A DNA stretch of 64,000 bases, from assembly GCA_041658345.1 (NCBI GenBank), contig JBBAAK010000002.1:124001-188000 (forward strand), written 5' to 3'. Source of the stretch: JBAZYV01 sp041658345. Lineage in GTDB: Bacteria > Patescibacteriota > Gracilibacteria > UBA1369 > 2-02-FULL-48-14. Positions 1 through 8,735 of the stretch are shown piece by piece; the stretch's first letter is position 1; each line of letters starts with the position of its first letter. A program made the translations under genes and the position numbers. The notes under the pieces are model-generated. The model saw only the letters and a program-made list of their open reading frames with translations. It had not been told where the DNA came from and did no database searches.

Positions 1-1593
1 TGATTCGTGGCGTTCGCTACCTATAATTACAAGTCCACCGAGCTCCTTTACTCCTTCGCCAAGTTTAATATCCGTTCCGCGTCCAGCCATATTTGTAGCG
101 ATTGTTACGGCACCCATTTGGCCCGCTTTTGCAACAATTTCCGCTTCTCGCTCGTGGTGTTTTGCATTTAGAACGCTGTGGTCTATTCCGTGCGCGGAAA
201 GTATTTCGGAAAGGCGCTCAGATTTTTCTACAGAAATCGTACCAATCAAAACCGGTTGGCCTTTTTGATGTAGTTCTTCAACACGTTTTGCAATAGCATG
301 GAATTTCCCATTTTGTGATTTGTAAATTACGTCCGATTGATCAATGCGCACAACTTGGCGGTGAGTTGGAATTTGTATTACGGCAAGTCCATAAATTGAT
401 CCGAATTCTTCTTCTTCTGTTTTTGCAGTACCAGTCATGCCAGCAAGTTTTTTGTACATGCGGAAATAATTTTGGAAAGTGATTGTGGCTAGCGTTCTGC
501 TTTCACGTTTAATTTCCACACCTTCCTTTGCTTCAATCGCTTGGTGTAAGCCTTGTCCATAACGTCTTCCTTGCATTAAACGACCTGTAAATTCATCTAC
601 AATAATAATTTCGCCGTCTTTAATCATGTAATCCACATCGCGCCTATAAACTGCGTTTGCACGGAGGGCCTGTTCTATGTGGTGGACTTCTTCAAAGCCC
701 TTTTCCGTATAAATATTTTCTATGCCAAGCAGTTCTTCCATTTTTCTAACGCCTTCTTCCGTGAGGGTCGCAACGCGCTGTTTTTCATCAATATTGTAAT
801 GAGTATTGGCCTCGAGCATGCGCACCAATTTGTCGTAGGTACTATATTTTTCCGTTGATTCTTCTGCCGGTGCAGAAATTATGAGTGGAGTGCGGGCTTC
901 ATCAATTAAAATCGAGTCGACTTCATCCACAATTGCATAAGGAAGTTCTCTTTGAACCAAATTTTCCAGGCTTGGGGCCATGTTATCGCGCAAATAATCA
1001 AAACCAAATTCGTTATTGGTTCCGTAAGTTATGTCTGCGCCATAAGCATCCCTTTTTTGATCGGTATTTTGTCCATGGATTACAACTCCAACTTTCATGC
1101 CCAGGAATTTATAAAGTCCGCCCATCCATTCGCTATCACGTTGAGCTAAATAATCGTTAACCGTAACAACGTGCACGCCTTTACCGCTTAGGGCGTTTAA
1201 GTAAACAGGCAAGGTGCAAACAAGGGTTTTCCCTTCTCCGGTTTTCATTTCTGCAATGTTGCCTTCATGCAAAACAATTCCTCCGATAAGTTGCACGTCA
1301 AAAGGCACCATGTCCCATGTGTAATCAAAACCGCGAACTTGCCATGTTTTGCCAACGAGCCTGCGAGATGCATTTTTAACAAGCGCAAAAGCTTCCGGTA
1401 AAATACTGTCCAGGCTTTCTCCGTTTTGTACGCGCGCACGGAATTCAGCTGTCTTTTTTGGGATGTCTTCATCCGTTAATTTTTGCTGATACTCAATTTC
1501 AATTTTATTGATTTCTTCAACAAGTTTTGCTGAACGTTTTATGGTTTTTTGTTCGGGATCACCGATTATTTTGGCGAGAAATTTTTCGAGCAT
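1..1593 (-). CDS. secA: Preprotein translocase ATPase SecA (N-terminal part, runs off the left edge)
   Basis: SecA is the motor ATPase that pushes unfolded preproteins through SecYEG. The reading frame stays open to base 1, so about 531 N-terminal residues are present and the C-terminal part lies outside the window. Starting at ATG 1593 the protein begins MLEKFLAKIIGDPEQK. Visible motifs are Walker A (MKTGEGKT, about residues 116-123), the DEVD Walker B (about 223), the TYGTNNEFGFDYLRD segment, and near the edge the NMAGRGTDIKLG motif of helicase domain 2. It lies 34 nt downstream of the sugar-transferase gene on the same strand, so the two may be co-transcribed. Identification is secure. Confidence 0.96.
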   Translation of the reverse strand, partial: MLEKFLAKIIGDPEQKTIKRSAKLVEEINKIEIEYQQKLTDEDIPKKTAEFRARVQNGESLDSILPEAFALVKNASRRLVGKTWQVRGFDYTWDMVPFDVQLIGGIVLHEGNIAEMKTGEGKTLVCTLPVYLNALSGKGVHVVTVNDYLAQRDSEWMGGLYKFLGMKVGVVIHGQNTDQKRDAYGADITYGTNNEFGFDYLRDNMAPSLENLVQRELPYAIVDEVDSILIDEARTPLIISAPAEESTEKYSTYDKLVRMLEANTHYNIDEKQRVATLTEEGVRKMEELLGIENIYTEKGFEEVHHIEQALRANAVYRRDVDYMIKDGEIIIVDEFTGRLMQGRRYGQGLHQAIEAKEGVEIKRESRTLATITFQNYFRMYKKLAGMTGTAKTEEEEFGSIYGLAVIQIPTHRQVVRIDQSDVIYKSQNGKFHAIAKRVEELHQKGQPVLIGTISVEKSERLSEILSAHGIDHSVLNAKHHEREAEIVAKAGQMGAVTIATNMAGRGTDIKLGEGVKELGGLVIIGSERHES

Positions 1594-1627
1594 GTGTTTT
1601 ATAAAAAAAGCTTTGCGAGTTTAACAT

Positions 1628-3067
1628 TTAATCTGCGGCATGTCCTCTAAAAACTACAGCAATGGTTTTTGCAAGAATTTTAAGGTCTGTTATGAGCGAC
1701 CAGTGTTTTATGTAGTAGCTGTCCAGGCGCACTTCTTCTTCAAAATCCAAATCACTGCGACCACTTATTTGCCCGGGTCCTGTTATGCCCGGCTTAATCG
1801 CGAGTAAAAATTTGTGATGTTCTTCGTATTCCGCTACTTCTTCCGGCAGGTGTGGGCGTGGTCCAATAAGGCTCATATCTCCTTTAAATACGCTCCATAG
1901 ATTTGGCAATTCATCGAGGCTAGTATGGCGCAAGAATTTTCCAAATCTGGTTACACGTGGGTCATTTTTGATCTTCATTAGTGGGCCTTTTCTGTGGCTT
2001 AAATTCTTTAATTCCGCTCGCATGTGATGCGAATTATGTTTCATTGTGCGGAACTTATAGAACTTGAATTTTTTGCCATTTGCGCCAATTCTGTAGGCTG
2101 GCGAACCATCTTCTAGGCGCGCAAAAAACACAGGGCCTTTTGAGTCTATCTTTATCCCAATTGCTATGATTGCAAAGGCTGGTGATAGAATTAAAAGGCT
2201 AGTACCACTTAGTACTAAATCAATAATTCTTTTTGTGATTTTCCCCCAACCATCCAGTGGGGTAGGTTTTAAATGTATAAGTGGATAATCGGCGATTTGG
2301 TTGATCTCAAAATTACTTCTTTCCATCTCTAGCACATCCGGTACAAAGCGATATTCAACGTGATTTAAATTACAAAAATTCAAGATTTGATGGTCCTCAT
2401 ATCCCTCCAGATTTTGCGTGGTTAAAATTATTTCTTCTATATTACAGTTTTTTACAACAGATTTTAGATTTTTAATCGACCCGAGTAGTTTTACTCCTTG
2501 TAAATTTCCGCCTTTATCTGCCAGATAACCAATAACCCTGTAATGGGGATCTTCTCTTAGGCTGTTTGCTATTCTTTTACTGATTTTGTTTGTGCCTATA
2601 AGTAGTACTCTTCTTTGTCCAATCCCCAAGTTTAGTAATGAGCGCTCTATTCTGCGTAAGATTAGTCTGGAAATTGCTATGAGTATTACGGCGATTATTG
2701 CGCCATAAATAAGCACAAGACGTGAAAAGAAAACCTTATGAGTCACAAAAAAGTAAGCCATCATTACGAGCACCCAAACAATAGAAAATTTTGCTACCCC
2801 GCCGAGTTCTTTTAATGGGCCTTCTGTGTTTTTTAATTTGTAGAGTCCAAAAAATGCGAATACTGCGACTAAAAGCCCTCCAAAGATTAGGCTGGAATTC
2901 AGGTATTCATCAATCGGCATTAGGTTTGCTCTAGTGATTATCAGTTTTACGCCGGGGATAAAATCGCCCTGTAAACGTAAATAATAGCCGAGCATTAAGC
3001 CAAGCACGGTCATCACAAAATCTGTAGGGATTCGTAAGAGCGAAAAGGCAACTTCTGAACGTTTCAT
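1628..3067 (-). CDS. Polyprenyl-phosphate sugar-1-phosphate transferase (WbaP/WcaJ-like)
   Basis: A 479-residue membrane enzyme of the bacterial sugar transferase family, which moves a sugar-1-phosphate onto undecaprenyl phosphate to start a surface glycan. The first ~140 residues hold about four hydrophobic segments. A Rossmann-like CoA-binding_3 region follows (RVLLIGTNK, about 153), then a hydrophobic re-entrant helix near 285. The C-terminal catalytic domain has KFYKFRTM, DELPNLW and SLIGPRPHLPEEV. Sugar specificity cannot be read from sequence. GalU at 5.5 kb and a Wzx-like flippase at 46 kb would fit the same pathway. It lies 63 nt downstream of the RNase P RNA, with a small GNRA hairpin between them. 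Confidence 0.92.
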   Translation of the reverse strand: MKRSEVAFSLLRIPTDFVMTVLGLMLGYYLRLQGDFIPGVKLIITRANLMPIDEYLNSSLIFGGLLVAVFAFFGLYKLKNTEGPLKELGGVAKFSIVWVLVMMAYFFVTHKVFFSRLVLIYGAIIAVILIAISRLILRRIERSLLNLGIGQRRVLLIGTNKISKRIANSLREDPHYRVIGYLADKGGNLQGVKLLGSIKNLKSVVKNCNIEEIILTTQNLEGYEDHQILNFCNLNHVEYRFVPDVLEMERSNFEINQIADYPLIHLKPTPLDGWGKITKRIIDLVLSGTSLLILSPAFAIIAIGIKIDSKGPVFFARLEDGSPAYRIGANGKKFKFYKFRTMKHNSHHMRAELKNLSHRKGPLMKIKNDPRVTRFGKFLRHTSLDELPNLWSVFKGDMSLIGPRPHLPEEVAEYEEHHKFLLAIKPGITGPGQISGRSDLDFEEEVRLDSYYIKHWSLITDLKILAKTIAVVFRGHAAD

Positions 3068-3088
3068 GTCCCCATCTTATAATAAATG

Positions 3089-3108
3089 TTATGGCTTGCG
3101 CCATGTTA
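3089..3108 (-). repeat. GNRA-tetraloop hairpin, copy 1 of a 20-nt repeat
   Basis: On the minus strand this reads ATGGC-GCAA-GCCAT inside a 20-nt block also found exactly at 29903-29922. A 5-bp stem closed by a GCAA loop is a classic stable RNA hairpin. Here it sits between the end of rnpB and the start of the sugar transferase, 22 nt from that start codon. Its role is unknown. Confidence 0.6.
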
Positions 3109-3130
3109 TTGTCTAGCACTAAAGTGCTTG

Positions 3131-3482
3131 GCTCCCTTGTAAGCCGAGTTCTGTCATTATGTTTGCACATAGCGAGTGATCATCTCTCTTGGCCAAACAT
3201 TGCTGATTGGCTCTAGCGGTGGGCGATACGGGGCATAAGGCTAGCCGATTCCGAATCTCCATCCCACCTTGCAAGTGAAAGGGTTTACCATGCATCCGCC
3301 TTGCGGTGGAGCACCCCATTCCAGTGGAAGAGGGGGCGTTTCATATTACTCGTCTCTGTGGCACTTTCCCTATACCTGGTTTTTTGGATCCAAGTACGGC
3401 CGTCGTTAACGGCTTTCTTGCCTTTCTTGCTCGGACTTTCCTCATGCGATCTTTAAAAACCGCATGCGATCACTAAGGGAGC
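3131..3482 (-). ncRNA. rnpB: RNase P RNA, bacterial class A
   Basis: The catalytic RNA that trims tRNA 5' leaders. Read on the minus strand, the 5' end GCTCCCTT (3475-3482) pairs with AAGGGAGC near the 3' end (3131-3138) to make helix P1. Conserved blocks follow in order: GAGGAAAGTCCGAGC, ACAGAGACGAGTA, GGTAAACCC and GACAGAACTCGGCTTAC. The predicted length of about 352 nt suits class A. A promoter with 17-bp spacing lies just upstream, and its expected transcription start coincides with P1. Exact ends are set from P1 pairing. Confidence 0.95.
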
Positions 3483-3488
3483 AGAGAT

Positions 3489-3517
3489 AGTTTAGGTGAG
3501 GTCTTGGGATTTTGCAA
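3489..3517 (-). promoter_or_regulatory. Promoter of rnpB
   Basis: On the minus strand, TTGCAA (3512-3517), 17 bp, then TAAACT (3489-3494). The -10 ends 6 nt before the P1 5' strand, where the RNase P RNA should begin. It is back to back with the promoter of the divergent gene at 3577. Confidence 0.55.
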
Positions 3518-3518
3518 A

Positions 3519-3547
3519 TTGCTAAATGTTTAAAATTGTGTTATAGT
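3519..3547 (+). promoter_or_regulatory. Promoter of the orphan gene at 3577
   Basis: TTGCTA (3519-3524), 17 bp, TATAGT (3542-3547), 29 nt before the start codon. Its -35 nearly abuts the -35 of the divergent rnpB promoter. Confidence 0.55.
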
Positions 3548-3576
3548 ATTACGATTTAATCAATAATTTTATAAAT

Positions 3577-4671
3577 ATGAATCAAGAACGTTTGGAAAGA
3601 AAGGCAGAAAAAATTGATTACAAATTAGAGAAATCCAAATTAAAAGGTTGGATTGATAAACAAAGTAAGGAGGGGATGTTGACTCACGAGCAGGCTAAAA
3701 ATTTGAGTTTAAAAGAGGAGGATTTAAAAAAAACTAAAGAATGGCTTAATGCAAATGAGGAAAAATTCGGAACGTTAGGAGTAATGAAAAAAAACAATGT
3801 GAATCCGAAAATTCAAGAATTTGTATCGAATATGGATCCTGTTGAAAAAATGCGAGAAATACAGAATTTGCGCACCGTTATGATGATGTTGTTTTTTGCT
3901 TTTGATAAGATCGCAAATAGTGATGATAGGAATGTGGTTCTCATTAGTACTCTTAAAAATACTTTCCAAAAATCAACGAATCCTGCAGATTATAGTAAGT
4001 TGCTTGACCCCGTGTATTCGCTTTATCCACTAGAGCGCGAATTTTCTGCGGAAATTGTAAGAAATTCCTTCAAGGAAGGTGCAATTGACGCGAAATTGCA
4101 ATATAGTTTACTTCAGAGTCTCGAGAATTTCTCCCGTAATGAAAATCCGAATAAGTTGACTACCGAAATTTCAAGCTCTATTGAAAAAGCTAGACGGACT
4201 AAGGTTGAAAACAATGAGAAGGAACGTGCTGAAATTCAACTTGAGGCTGAGTTAAAAGAAACAAATGCCAAGGAAGCAGAGGCACTTAAGACTTTAGGTG
4301 ATTTGAAGCCATTTATAAGTGAAAAAGCTTATCAAAATATTTCCAATATGAGTTTGGAGAAAGGTACTTCTTATATGAAGGCTGTGCAATATGCACTAGA
4401 CTTTATAAATGAGGCTGAAAAGAGCGGTTTATTTGATCCAAAACGACTTGCTACTATGAAGCAAAATTTGAAAGGATCGGAGACTCCTGATCGATTCTGG
4501 GCCTACTTTGGTAAAGAAGTTTTTCCGGTGCTTTTGAACAAAGCTATTAGTGAAGGTAAAATAACAGAGGAAGAGGAAAAAGTCCTTTTGGATGTTGCTA
4601 ATGGTTTTGGCAATTCATGGGCGGCGATGCAACAATTGAACAAAAAGATTGCCGACAAGAGCACTAAGTAG
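3577..4671 (+). CDS. Orphan helical protein, 364 aa
   Basis: I do not recognise a family. The protein is strongly charged and mostly helical. The N-terminus is rich in Lys and Glu (MNQERLERKAEKIDYKLEKS), and a middle coiled-coil-like stretch (about residues 200-235) contains runs such as KERAEIQLEAELKE. There is no signal peptide and no clear membrane segment, so it is probably cytoplasmic. It has its own promoter and stands alone between rnpB (divergent) and a TPR gene (convergent, 23-nt gap). Several other orphan genes in this window have the same arrangement: a plus-strand singleton with a near-consensus promoter. Confidence 0.75.
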   Translation: MNQERLERKAEKIDYKLEKSKLKGWIDKQSKEGMLTHEQAKNLSLKEEDLKKTKEWLNANEEKFGTLGVMKKNNVNPKIQEFVSNMDPVEKMREIQNLRTVMMMLFFAFDKIANSDDRNVVLISTLKNTFQKSTNPADYSKLLDPVYSLYPLEREFSAEIVRNSFKEGAIDAKLQYSLLQSLENFSRNENPNKLTTEISSSIEKARRTKVENNEKERAEIQLEAELKETNAKEAEALKTLGDLKPFISEKAYQNISNMSLEKGTSYMKAVQYALDFINEAEKSGLFDPKRLATMKQNLKGSETPDRFWAYFGKEVFPVLLNKAISEGKITEEEEKVLLDVANGFGNSWAAMQQLNKKIADKSTK

Positions 4672-4694
4672 GATTTGGTCGATCTTTGTTAGTT

Positions 4695-5288
4695 TTAGCT
4701 TCTGCTTTCTTTCAGCTTTTTGAATTCGCGATCAAAGAATTTTGCGGTTTCCAAGCAGTCTTTTGCTTTTTCGTTGCTTGGATCGTAGCGTAGGGCCTCT
4801 TCTAGTAATGCAATTGTTGTACTAAATTGTCTGTCGTTGAGGTAGCAAACTGCCAAATCACAAAGGATTAATGCGTCTTTTGGAGCCATTGCGCGTGCTC
4901 TTTCTAAGATTACAAGCCCGCGTTTGCGGTCTCCTCCGTGGAAAATTGACCAACCCAGGCATCGTAAAATTTCCGGATGATGAGGTTGAACGTGGTTTGC
5001 GAGTTCAAGAGTTTCTACAGATTTATCAAATTCTCCGGTTGAAGAATATAAAAAGCCCAATAAATATAGTGCATTTGGGCTTCCAGGTTTGAGTTTTAGG
5101 GCATGTTTTAGAGCTTTTGAGGCCTTTTCGTGCTCATGAAGGCTCAAATAGTTGTCACCGATTTCCTCGTAGGCTTCCACAAAATCCAAATCCGCAATAA
5201 GCATCTTGTTTGCGAGGGCTATTGCCTCCATGTGCTGTCCGGCAAGTTTTAATGCGTCCGCCTGTTTGAGTAAATCATCTTGTGACAT
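4695..5288 (-). CDS. TPR-repeat protein
   Basis: A 197-residue protein of tetratricopeptide repeats, a fold for protein-protein contacts. Successive TPR helices are visible from residue ~1 (LLKQADALKLAGQHMEAIAL) to ~175, with typical pairs such as ALYLLGFLYSSTGEFDKSVE and ALILCDLAVCYLNDRQFS. I chose ATG 5288 (MSQDDLL) because the longer open frame upstream (to 5408) lacks TPR character and runs through a promoter (5316-5344) and one palindrome of a repeated non-coding element. There is no signal peptide. Partners are unknown. Confidence 0.88.
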   Translation of the reverse strand: MSQDDLLKQADALKLAGQHMEAIALANKMLIADLDFVEAYEEIGDNYLSLHEHEKASKALKHALKLKPGSPNALYLLGFLYSSTGEFDKSVETLELANHVQPHHPEILRCLGWSIFHGGDRKRGLVILERARAMAPKDALILCDLAVCYLNDRQFSTTIALLEEALRYDPSNEKAKDCLETAKFFDREFKKLKESRS

Positions 5289-5315
5289 GTGTTTTTGTTT
5301 TTTAGGTATCTTGTT

Positions 5316-5344
5316 ATTGTAGCAGAAAATCACTCCTGCAACAA
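5316..5344 (-). promoter_or_regulatory. Promoter of the TPR gene
   Basis: Minus strand TTGTTG (5339-5344), 17 bp, TACAAT (5316-5321). It lies 28 nt upstream of the chosen start at 5288 and supports that start over the longer frame. Confidence 0.45.
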
Positions 5345-5382
5345 GGAGGGAGGACTTGCGATGTTTGTAAAATGTAGTGGAG

Positions 5383-5484
5383 TTCACCGCGCGCGGTTTG
5401 CGGGTCAATAAATTGGGATTTTGTAAAGAGTCTTGACAGGCAAAAATATGTTTTGGCGCAAACTCTCGAGAGTGAACCTGTCAA
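5383..5484. repeat. Paired-palindrome element, copy A
   Basis: A non-coding element between galU and the TPR gene. It holds TTCACCGCGCGCGGT (palindrome core ACCGCGCGCGGT), then TCTTGAC at 5431, then 32 bp further on CTCTCGAGAGTGAA (5463). An 8-bp inverted repeat TTGACAGG (5433-5440) / CCTGTCAA (5477-5484) encloses the right half. The same parts in the same order, with the same 32-bp spacing, recur in reverse orientation at 30713-30804. No protein-coding signal is convincing here. Function is unknown; operator sites for a dimeric regulator are one possibility. Confidence 0.55.
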
Positions 5485-5532
5485 TAAAAAGCAGTTATGT
5501 AAAGCGCCTATAGCGTAAATTCAGGTTCTTCA

Positions 5533-6396
5533 TTAATTATCTAGCATCTCTTTTAGGCTTTCTTTTGTAGATTTGTCTTTAATTGCAAAGTGTAGATTTG
5601 CTTTAAGCAAGCCAAGTTGATTGCCTGTATCAAAGCGTTCTCCTTCAATTTCTAGGGCGTAAATAGGTTTTTTTGCGTTGAGATAGGTGCGAAGACCGTC
5701 TATAAGGCGGATTTCGCCGTCTTTGTGGCCACTTTTGCTCTTTTTTAAGGCTTTTAGTATCTCCGGAGTACAGATGTATTTGCCAATTATTCCAAAATTT
5801 GATGGGGCTTTTTTAGGAGATGGCTTTTCCACCAGACTTTTTACCTTAATAGTGCGGTCTTTTTGCGATTCTATTCCTATTACTCCATAGGAACTCATGT
5901 CTTTTTTGGATACTTTTTCTACGCAAATAACAGGTGATTCGGTTTTTTTGTAGACTTCCATCAATTGTTTTAAGGCTGGGATTTTGGCATCTATAATGTC
6001 ATCTCCAAAAAGTACTGCAAAAGGTTCATTTGCAATTAACTTTTCGGCACACAATATGGCGTGGCCATCTCCGAGTGCGTCCTCTTGGTGTACGTAAACA
6101 ATTCTAGCTTGTTTTTCCAGCTTCCTTAGATCTGCAAGAAGTTTTAATTTTCCACGAGTTCTAAGCTCATGTTCAAGCTCGTAGCTACGGTCAAAGTGCT
6201 CCTCAATGGCACGTTTTCCAAAACCGGCCACAATAATTATTTCTTTTATTCCTGAAGCGATTGCTTCTTCAACCAGATACTGAATTACCGGTTTGTTCAA
6301 AATCGGCAACATTGCTTTTGGGATTGCCTTTGTCATTGGCAAGAAGCGGGTTCCTAGTCCGGCCGTTAAGATTACGGCTTTTTTTACTTGTTTCAT
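5533..6396 (-). CDS. galU: UTP-glucose-1-phosphate uridylyltransferase
   Basis: Makes UDP-glucose from UTP and glucose-1-phosphate, the donor for surface glycans. The 287-residue length is typical. The nucleotidyltransferase signature is at the N-terminus (LTAGLGTRFLPMTKAIPKA, about 10-28), followed by NKPVIQYLVEEA, the FGDDIID metal-binding region near 129, and VEKPSPKKAPS near 189. The start codon overlaps the stop of the upstream Hsp20 gene by 4 nt (ATGA), indicating translational coupling. A pathway link to the sugar transferase at 1.6-3.1 kb is plausible. Confidence 0.95.
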   Translation of the reverse strand: MKQVKKAVILTAGLGTRFLPMTKAIPKAMLPILNKPVIQYLVEEAIASGIKEIIIVAGFGKRAIEEHFDRSYELEHELRTRGKLKLLADLRKLEKQARIVYVHQEDALGDGHAILCAEKLIANEPFAVLFGDDIIDAKIPALKQLMEVYKKTESPVICVEKVSKKDMSSYGVIGIESQKDRTIKVKSLVEKPSPKKAPSNFGIIGKYICTPEILKALKKSKSGHKDGEIRLIDGLRTYLNAKKPIYALEIEGERFDTGNQLGLLKANLHFAIKDKSTKESLKEMLDN

Positions 6397-6851
6397 TCTT
6401 CTCCGTTAATGTGGATGATGCGTGTTTTAAAATCCTCTGTTTTTGGGATCGAGATAATTAGCATGTGTTCGTGGACTTTTGCCTCGATTTTTTTGCGGTC
6501 TATGTGGTCCGGTAAGACTATGGAACGGGAGAAGACTCCCCAAAAGAGTTCGCTCACTATTGCTTTTTCTTTTTCCATACCAGGGATGCGTTTTCTTTCT
6601 CCGCGGATAGTTAGAACATCATCTTGGATCGCAACTTTTATCTCGGTTTTATCAACGCCTGCAATCGGGCAAATAATTGTCATTTGATCTTCTCTGTGAA
6701 TTATATCTACAGAAAGTTGACCTTCTTCGATAGGGCTCTCATGTGGGCGTACGTTAAACTTTTGAAGCGGTTTTTGAGTTTGTTGCGTTACCGGCTTTGA
6801 ATTTTTGAGTTGTCCTATTCCAATTTGCGTCATAACGTCAGTGTAAGGCAA
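6393..6851 (-). CDS. Small heat-shock protein, Hsp20/alpha-crystallin family
   Basis: An ATP-independent holdase chaperone. The 152 residues comprise a Gln/Pro-rich N-terminal arm (about 1-45) and an alpha-crystallin domain (about 46-145) with the beta-strand pattern QMTIICPIAGVDKTEIKV, VLTIRGER and HEHMLIISIPK. It sits 13 nt downstream of ftsH and overlaps galU by 4 nt. An FtsH-Hsp20 pairing makes sense as protein quality control; the galU coupling is less obvious. MTQIGIG, six residues in, is an alternative start. Confidence 0.9.
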   Translation of the reverse strand: MPYTDVMTQIGIGQLKNSKPVTQQTQKPLQKFNVRPHESPIEEGQLSVDIIHREDQMTIICPIAGVDKTEIKVAIQDDVLTIRGERKRIPGMEKEKAIVSELFWGVFSRSIVLPDHIDRKKIEAKVHEHMLIISIPKTEDFKTRIIHINGEE

Positions 6852-6864
6852 GTTGCGTTAAAAG

Positions 6865-8709
6865 TTAATCTTTCTTTGTGCTTGGCTTTTTGCCTTCAAA
6901 AAGTTCTACAAAGTCTTCACGAGTTAGGGTTTCTTTTTCTTGCAAAACTTTAGCTACGTGCTCAAGTTCTTTTTTGTGTTTTGTGAGCAAGGTAGTGGCT
7001 GTTTTGTGCGCTTTATCCACAAAGCTTTCTACTTCGGAATCAATTTCTTTGGCTTTATCTTCGGAATAATTTTTAACGTGTCCAAAATCACGTCCCAAAA
7101 ATACTTCATGATTTTTTTCCCCGAATACTGTTGGACCAATTTTTCCGCTCATCCCATATTCCGTAACCATTCTGCGAGCCATATTTGTGGCGCGTTCGAG
7201 ATCGTTTGATGGGCCGGTTGAAACTTGTCCGTAAATCAATTGTTCTGCAACGTACCCTCCGAGTAGTGAGGCCATTTCGTGTTCAAATTTTTCTTGCGAA
7301 TAAATGTGTTGATCGTCTTCCGGAATAAACCATGTGGAGCCCAAGGACATTCCGCGGGAAATTATTGTGATTTTGCGGAGCGGATCGCATTCGGATAGTA
7401 GATATCCAACTATTGCGTGGCCGGTTTCGTGGTAGGCGGTTAAGGATCTTTCTTTATCGGAAAGCACTCGTGATTTTCTTTCCGGTCCCATTTGTACTTT
7501 TTCAACAGAACTTTCTATATCGTGCTGGGTTATTTCGCGGGAATCATTTTTTGCAGCGAGTATTGCGGATTCATTCATTGCGTTTTCAAGATCAGCGCCG
7601 GAGAATCCTGGGGTTTGGCGGGCTATACGTTTTAAATCCACGTCCTTTGCCAATGGTTTGTTTTTTACGTGCACTCTTAAGATTGCTTCGCGGTCATCTA
7701 TGCTTGGGCTATCTACCACAACGCGTCTGTCGAAACGGCCAGGTCTAAGTAGGGCAGGGTCGAGTACGTCGGGCCTATTTGTGGCGGCCATAACAATAAC
7801 TCCGGTGTTTGTTTCAAAGCCATCCATCTCTGTTAAAATTTGATTTAGTGTTTGTTCCCTTTCGTCATGTCCTCCTCCGACTCCGGCTCCACGTTGGCGA
7901 CCAACCGCATCAATTTCATCTATAAAAATTATGCACGGGGCATTGCGTTTTGCCTTTTTAAATAAGTCGCGTACACGGCTGGCTCCAACTCCCACAAACA
8001 TTTCTACAAACTCGGACCCGCTTATACTAAAAAATGGTACGTTTGCTTCGCCGGCAACTGCGCGTGCAAGCAAAGTTTTACCCGTTCCAGGTTCTCCAAC
8101 GAGCATAACTCCTTTTGGAATTTTTGCTCCCATGGAGGTGTATTTGGATGGATTTTTTAGAAAGTCCACAATCTCTACCAATTCATCTTTTGCCTCTTTA
8201 ACTCCGGCTACATCCGCAAAGGTTGTGCGTTCTTTCTCTTTATCATGCAAGCGGGCGTTGGATTTGCCAAAAGAAAGTGCTTGATTGTTGCTATTTTGTG
8301 CTCCGCGCATCATAAACCATAAAAATCCTACTATTAAAAAGATTGGAATTATTGCAAGCGCGATGTTTACCCAAAGCCCGTCGCTTGAGGTGTCTTTTAT
8401 GGTTATATCCAGCTTTTCTGTAATTAACGGATCCACAGTTTTCAACACGTCTTGGATACCTTGGCTATATTCTTTGTATGCAAATTTTTTGGTTTCGTCG
8501 GCAAGGGCGTATTCCACGCGATTGTCTTGGATTAGCACTTTCGTAACCGTACCGCTTTCCACATCACTTATAAATTCAGTTAAAGAGACTTCGGTTGCCG
8601 GCACAGTCGCAAATGGGTTCCAGATTGAATATATTCCGGATAAAAAAAGCGCTGTAATAAGAACTACCACGAGCGCACTTGGACCTTTTCTTTGAGTTGT
8701 TGTTGCCAT
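6865..8709 (-). CDS. ftsH: ATP-dependent zinc metalloprotease FtsH
   Basis: A membrane-anchored AAA+ protease that degrades misfolded membrane and short-lived proteins. It has two N-terminal transmembrane helices (SALVVVLITALFLSGIY and WVNIALAIIPIFLIVGFLW) around a periplasm-side loop. Then come Walker A GEPGTGKT, Walker B IIFIDEID, the second region of homology ATNRPDVLDPALLRPGRFD, and the zinc site HETGH. An in-frame ATG at 8733 adds eight residues, but the predicted -10 box lies only 3 nt upstream of it, so I prefer ATG 8709 (MATTTQRKG). From the 8733 start the protein is 622 aa. It heads an ftsH-hsp20-galU unit. Confidence 0.96.
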   Translation of the reverse strand: MATTTQRKGPSALVVVLITALFLSGIYSIWNPFATVPATEVSLTEFISDVESGTVTKVLIQDNRVEYALADETKKFAYKEYSQGIQDVLKTVDPLITEKLDITIKDTSSDGLWVNIALAIIPIFLIVGFLWFMMRGAQNSNNQALSFGKSNARLHDKEKERTTFADVAGVKEAKDELVEIVDFLKNPSKYTSMGAKIPKGVMLVGEPGTGKTLLARAVAGEANVPFFSISGSEFVEMFVGVGASRVRDLFKKAKRNAPCIIFIDEIDAVGRQRGAGVGGGHDEREQTLNQILTEMDGFETNTGVIVMAATNRPDVLDPALLRPGRFDRRVVVDSPSIDDREAILRVHVKNKPLAKDVDLKRIARQTPGFSGADLENAMNESAILAAKNDSREITQHDIESSVEKVQMGPERKSRVLSDKERSLTAYHETGHAIVGYLLSECDPLRKITIISRGMSLGSTWFIPEDDQHIYSQEKFEHEMASLLGGYVAEQLIYGQVSTGPSNDLERATNMARRMVTEYGMSGKIGPTVFGEKNHEVFLGRDFGHVKNYSEDKAKEIDSEVESFVDKAHKTATTLLTKHKKELEHVAKVLQEKETLTREDFVELFEGKKPSTKKD

Positions 8710-8735
8710 GCGTAGATTAAAATTATTTGGCATTT

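Noticed and set aside
3119..3319. Small minus-strand frames at 2931-3319
   Set aside because: They are translations of the RNase P RNA and its flank, not proteins.
5289..5408. 40-residue N-terminal extension of the TPR protein
   Set aside because: It runs through a promoter and through a palindrome of a repeated element, and has no TPR character; ATG 5288 is preferred.
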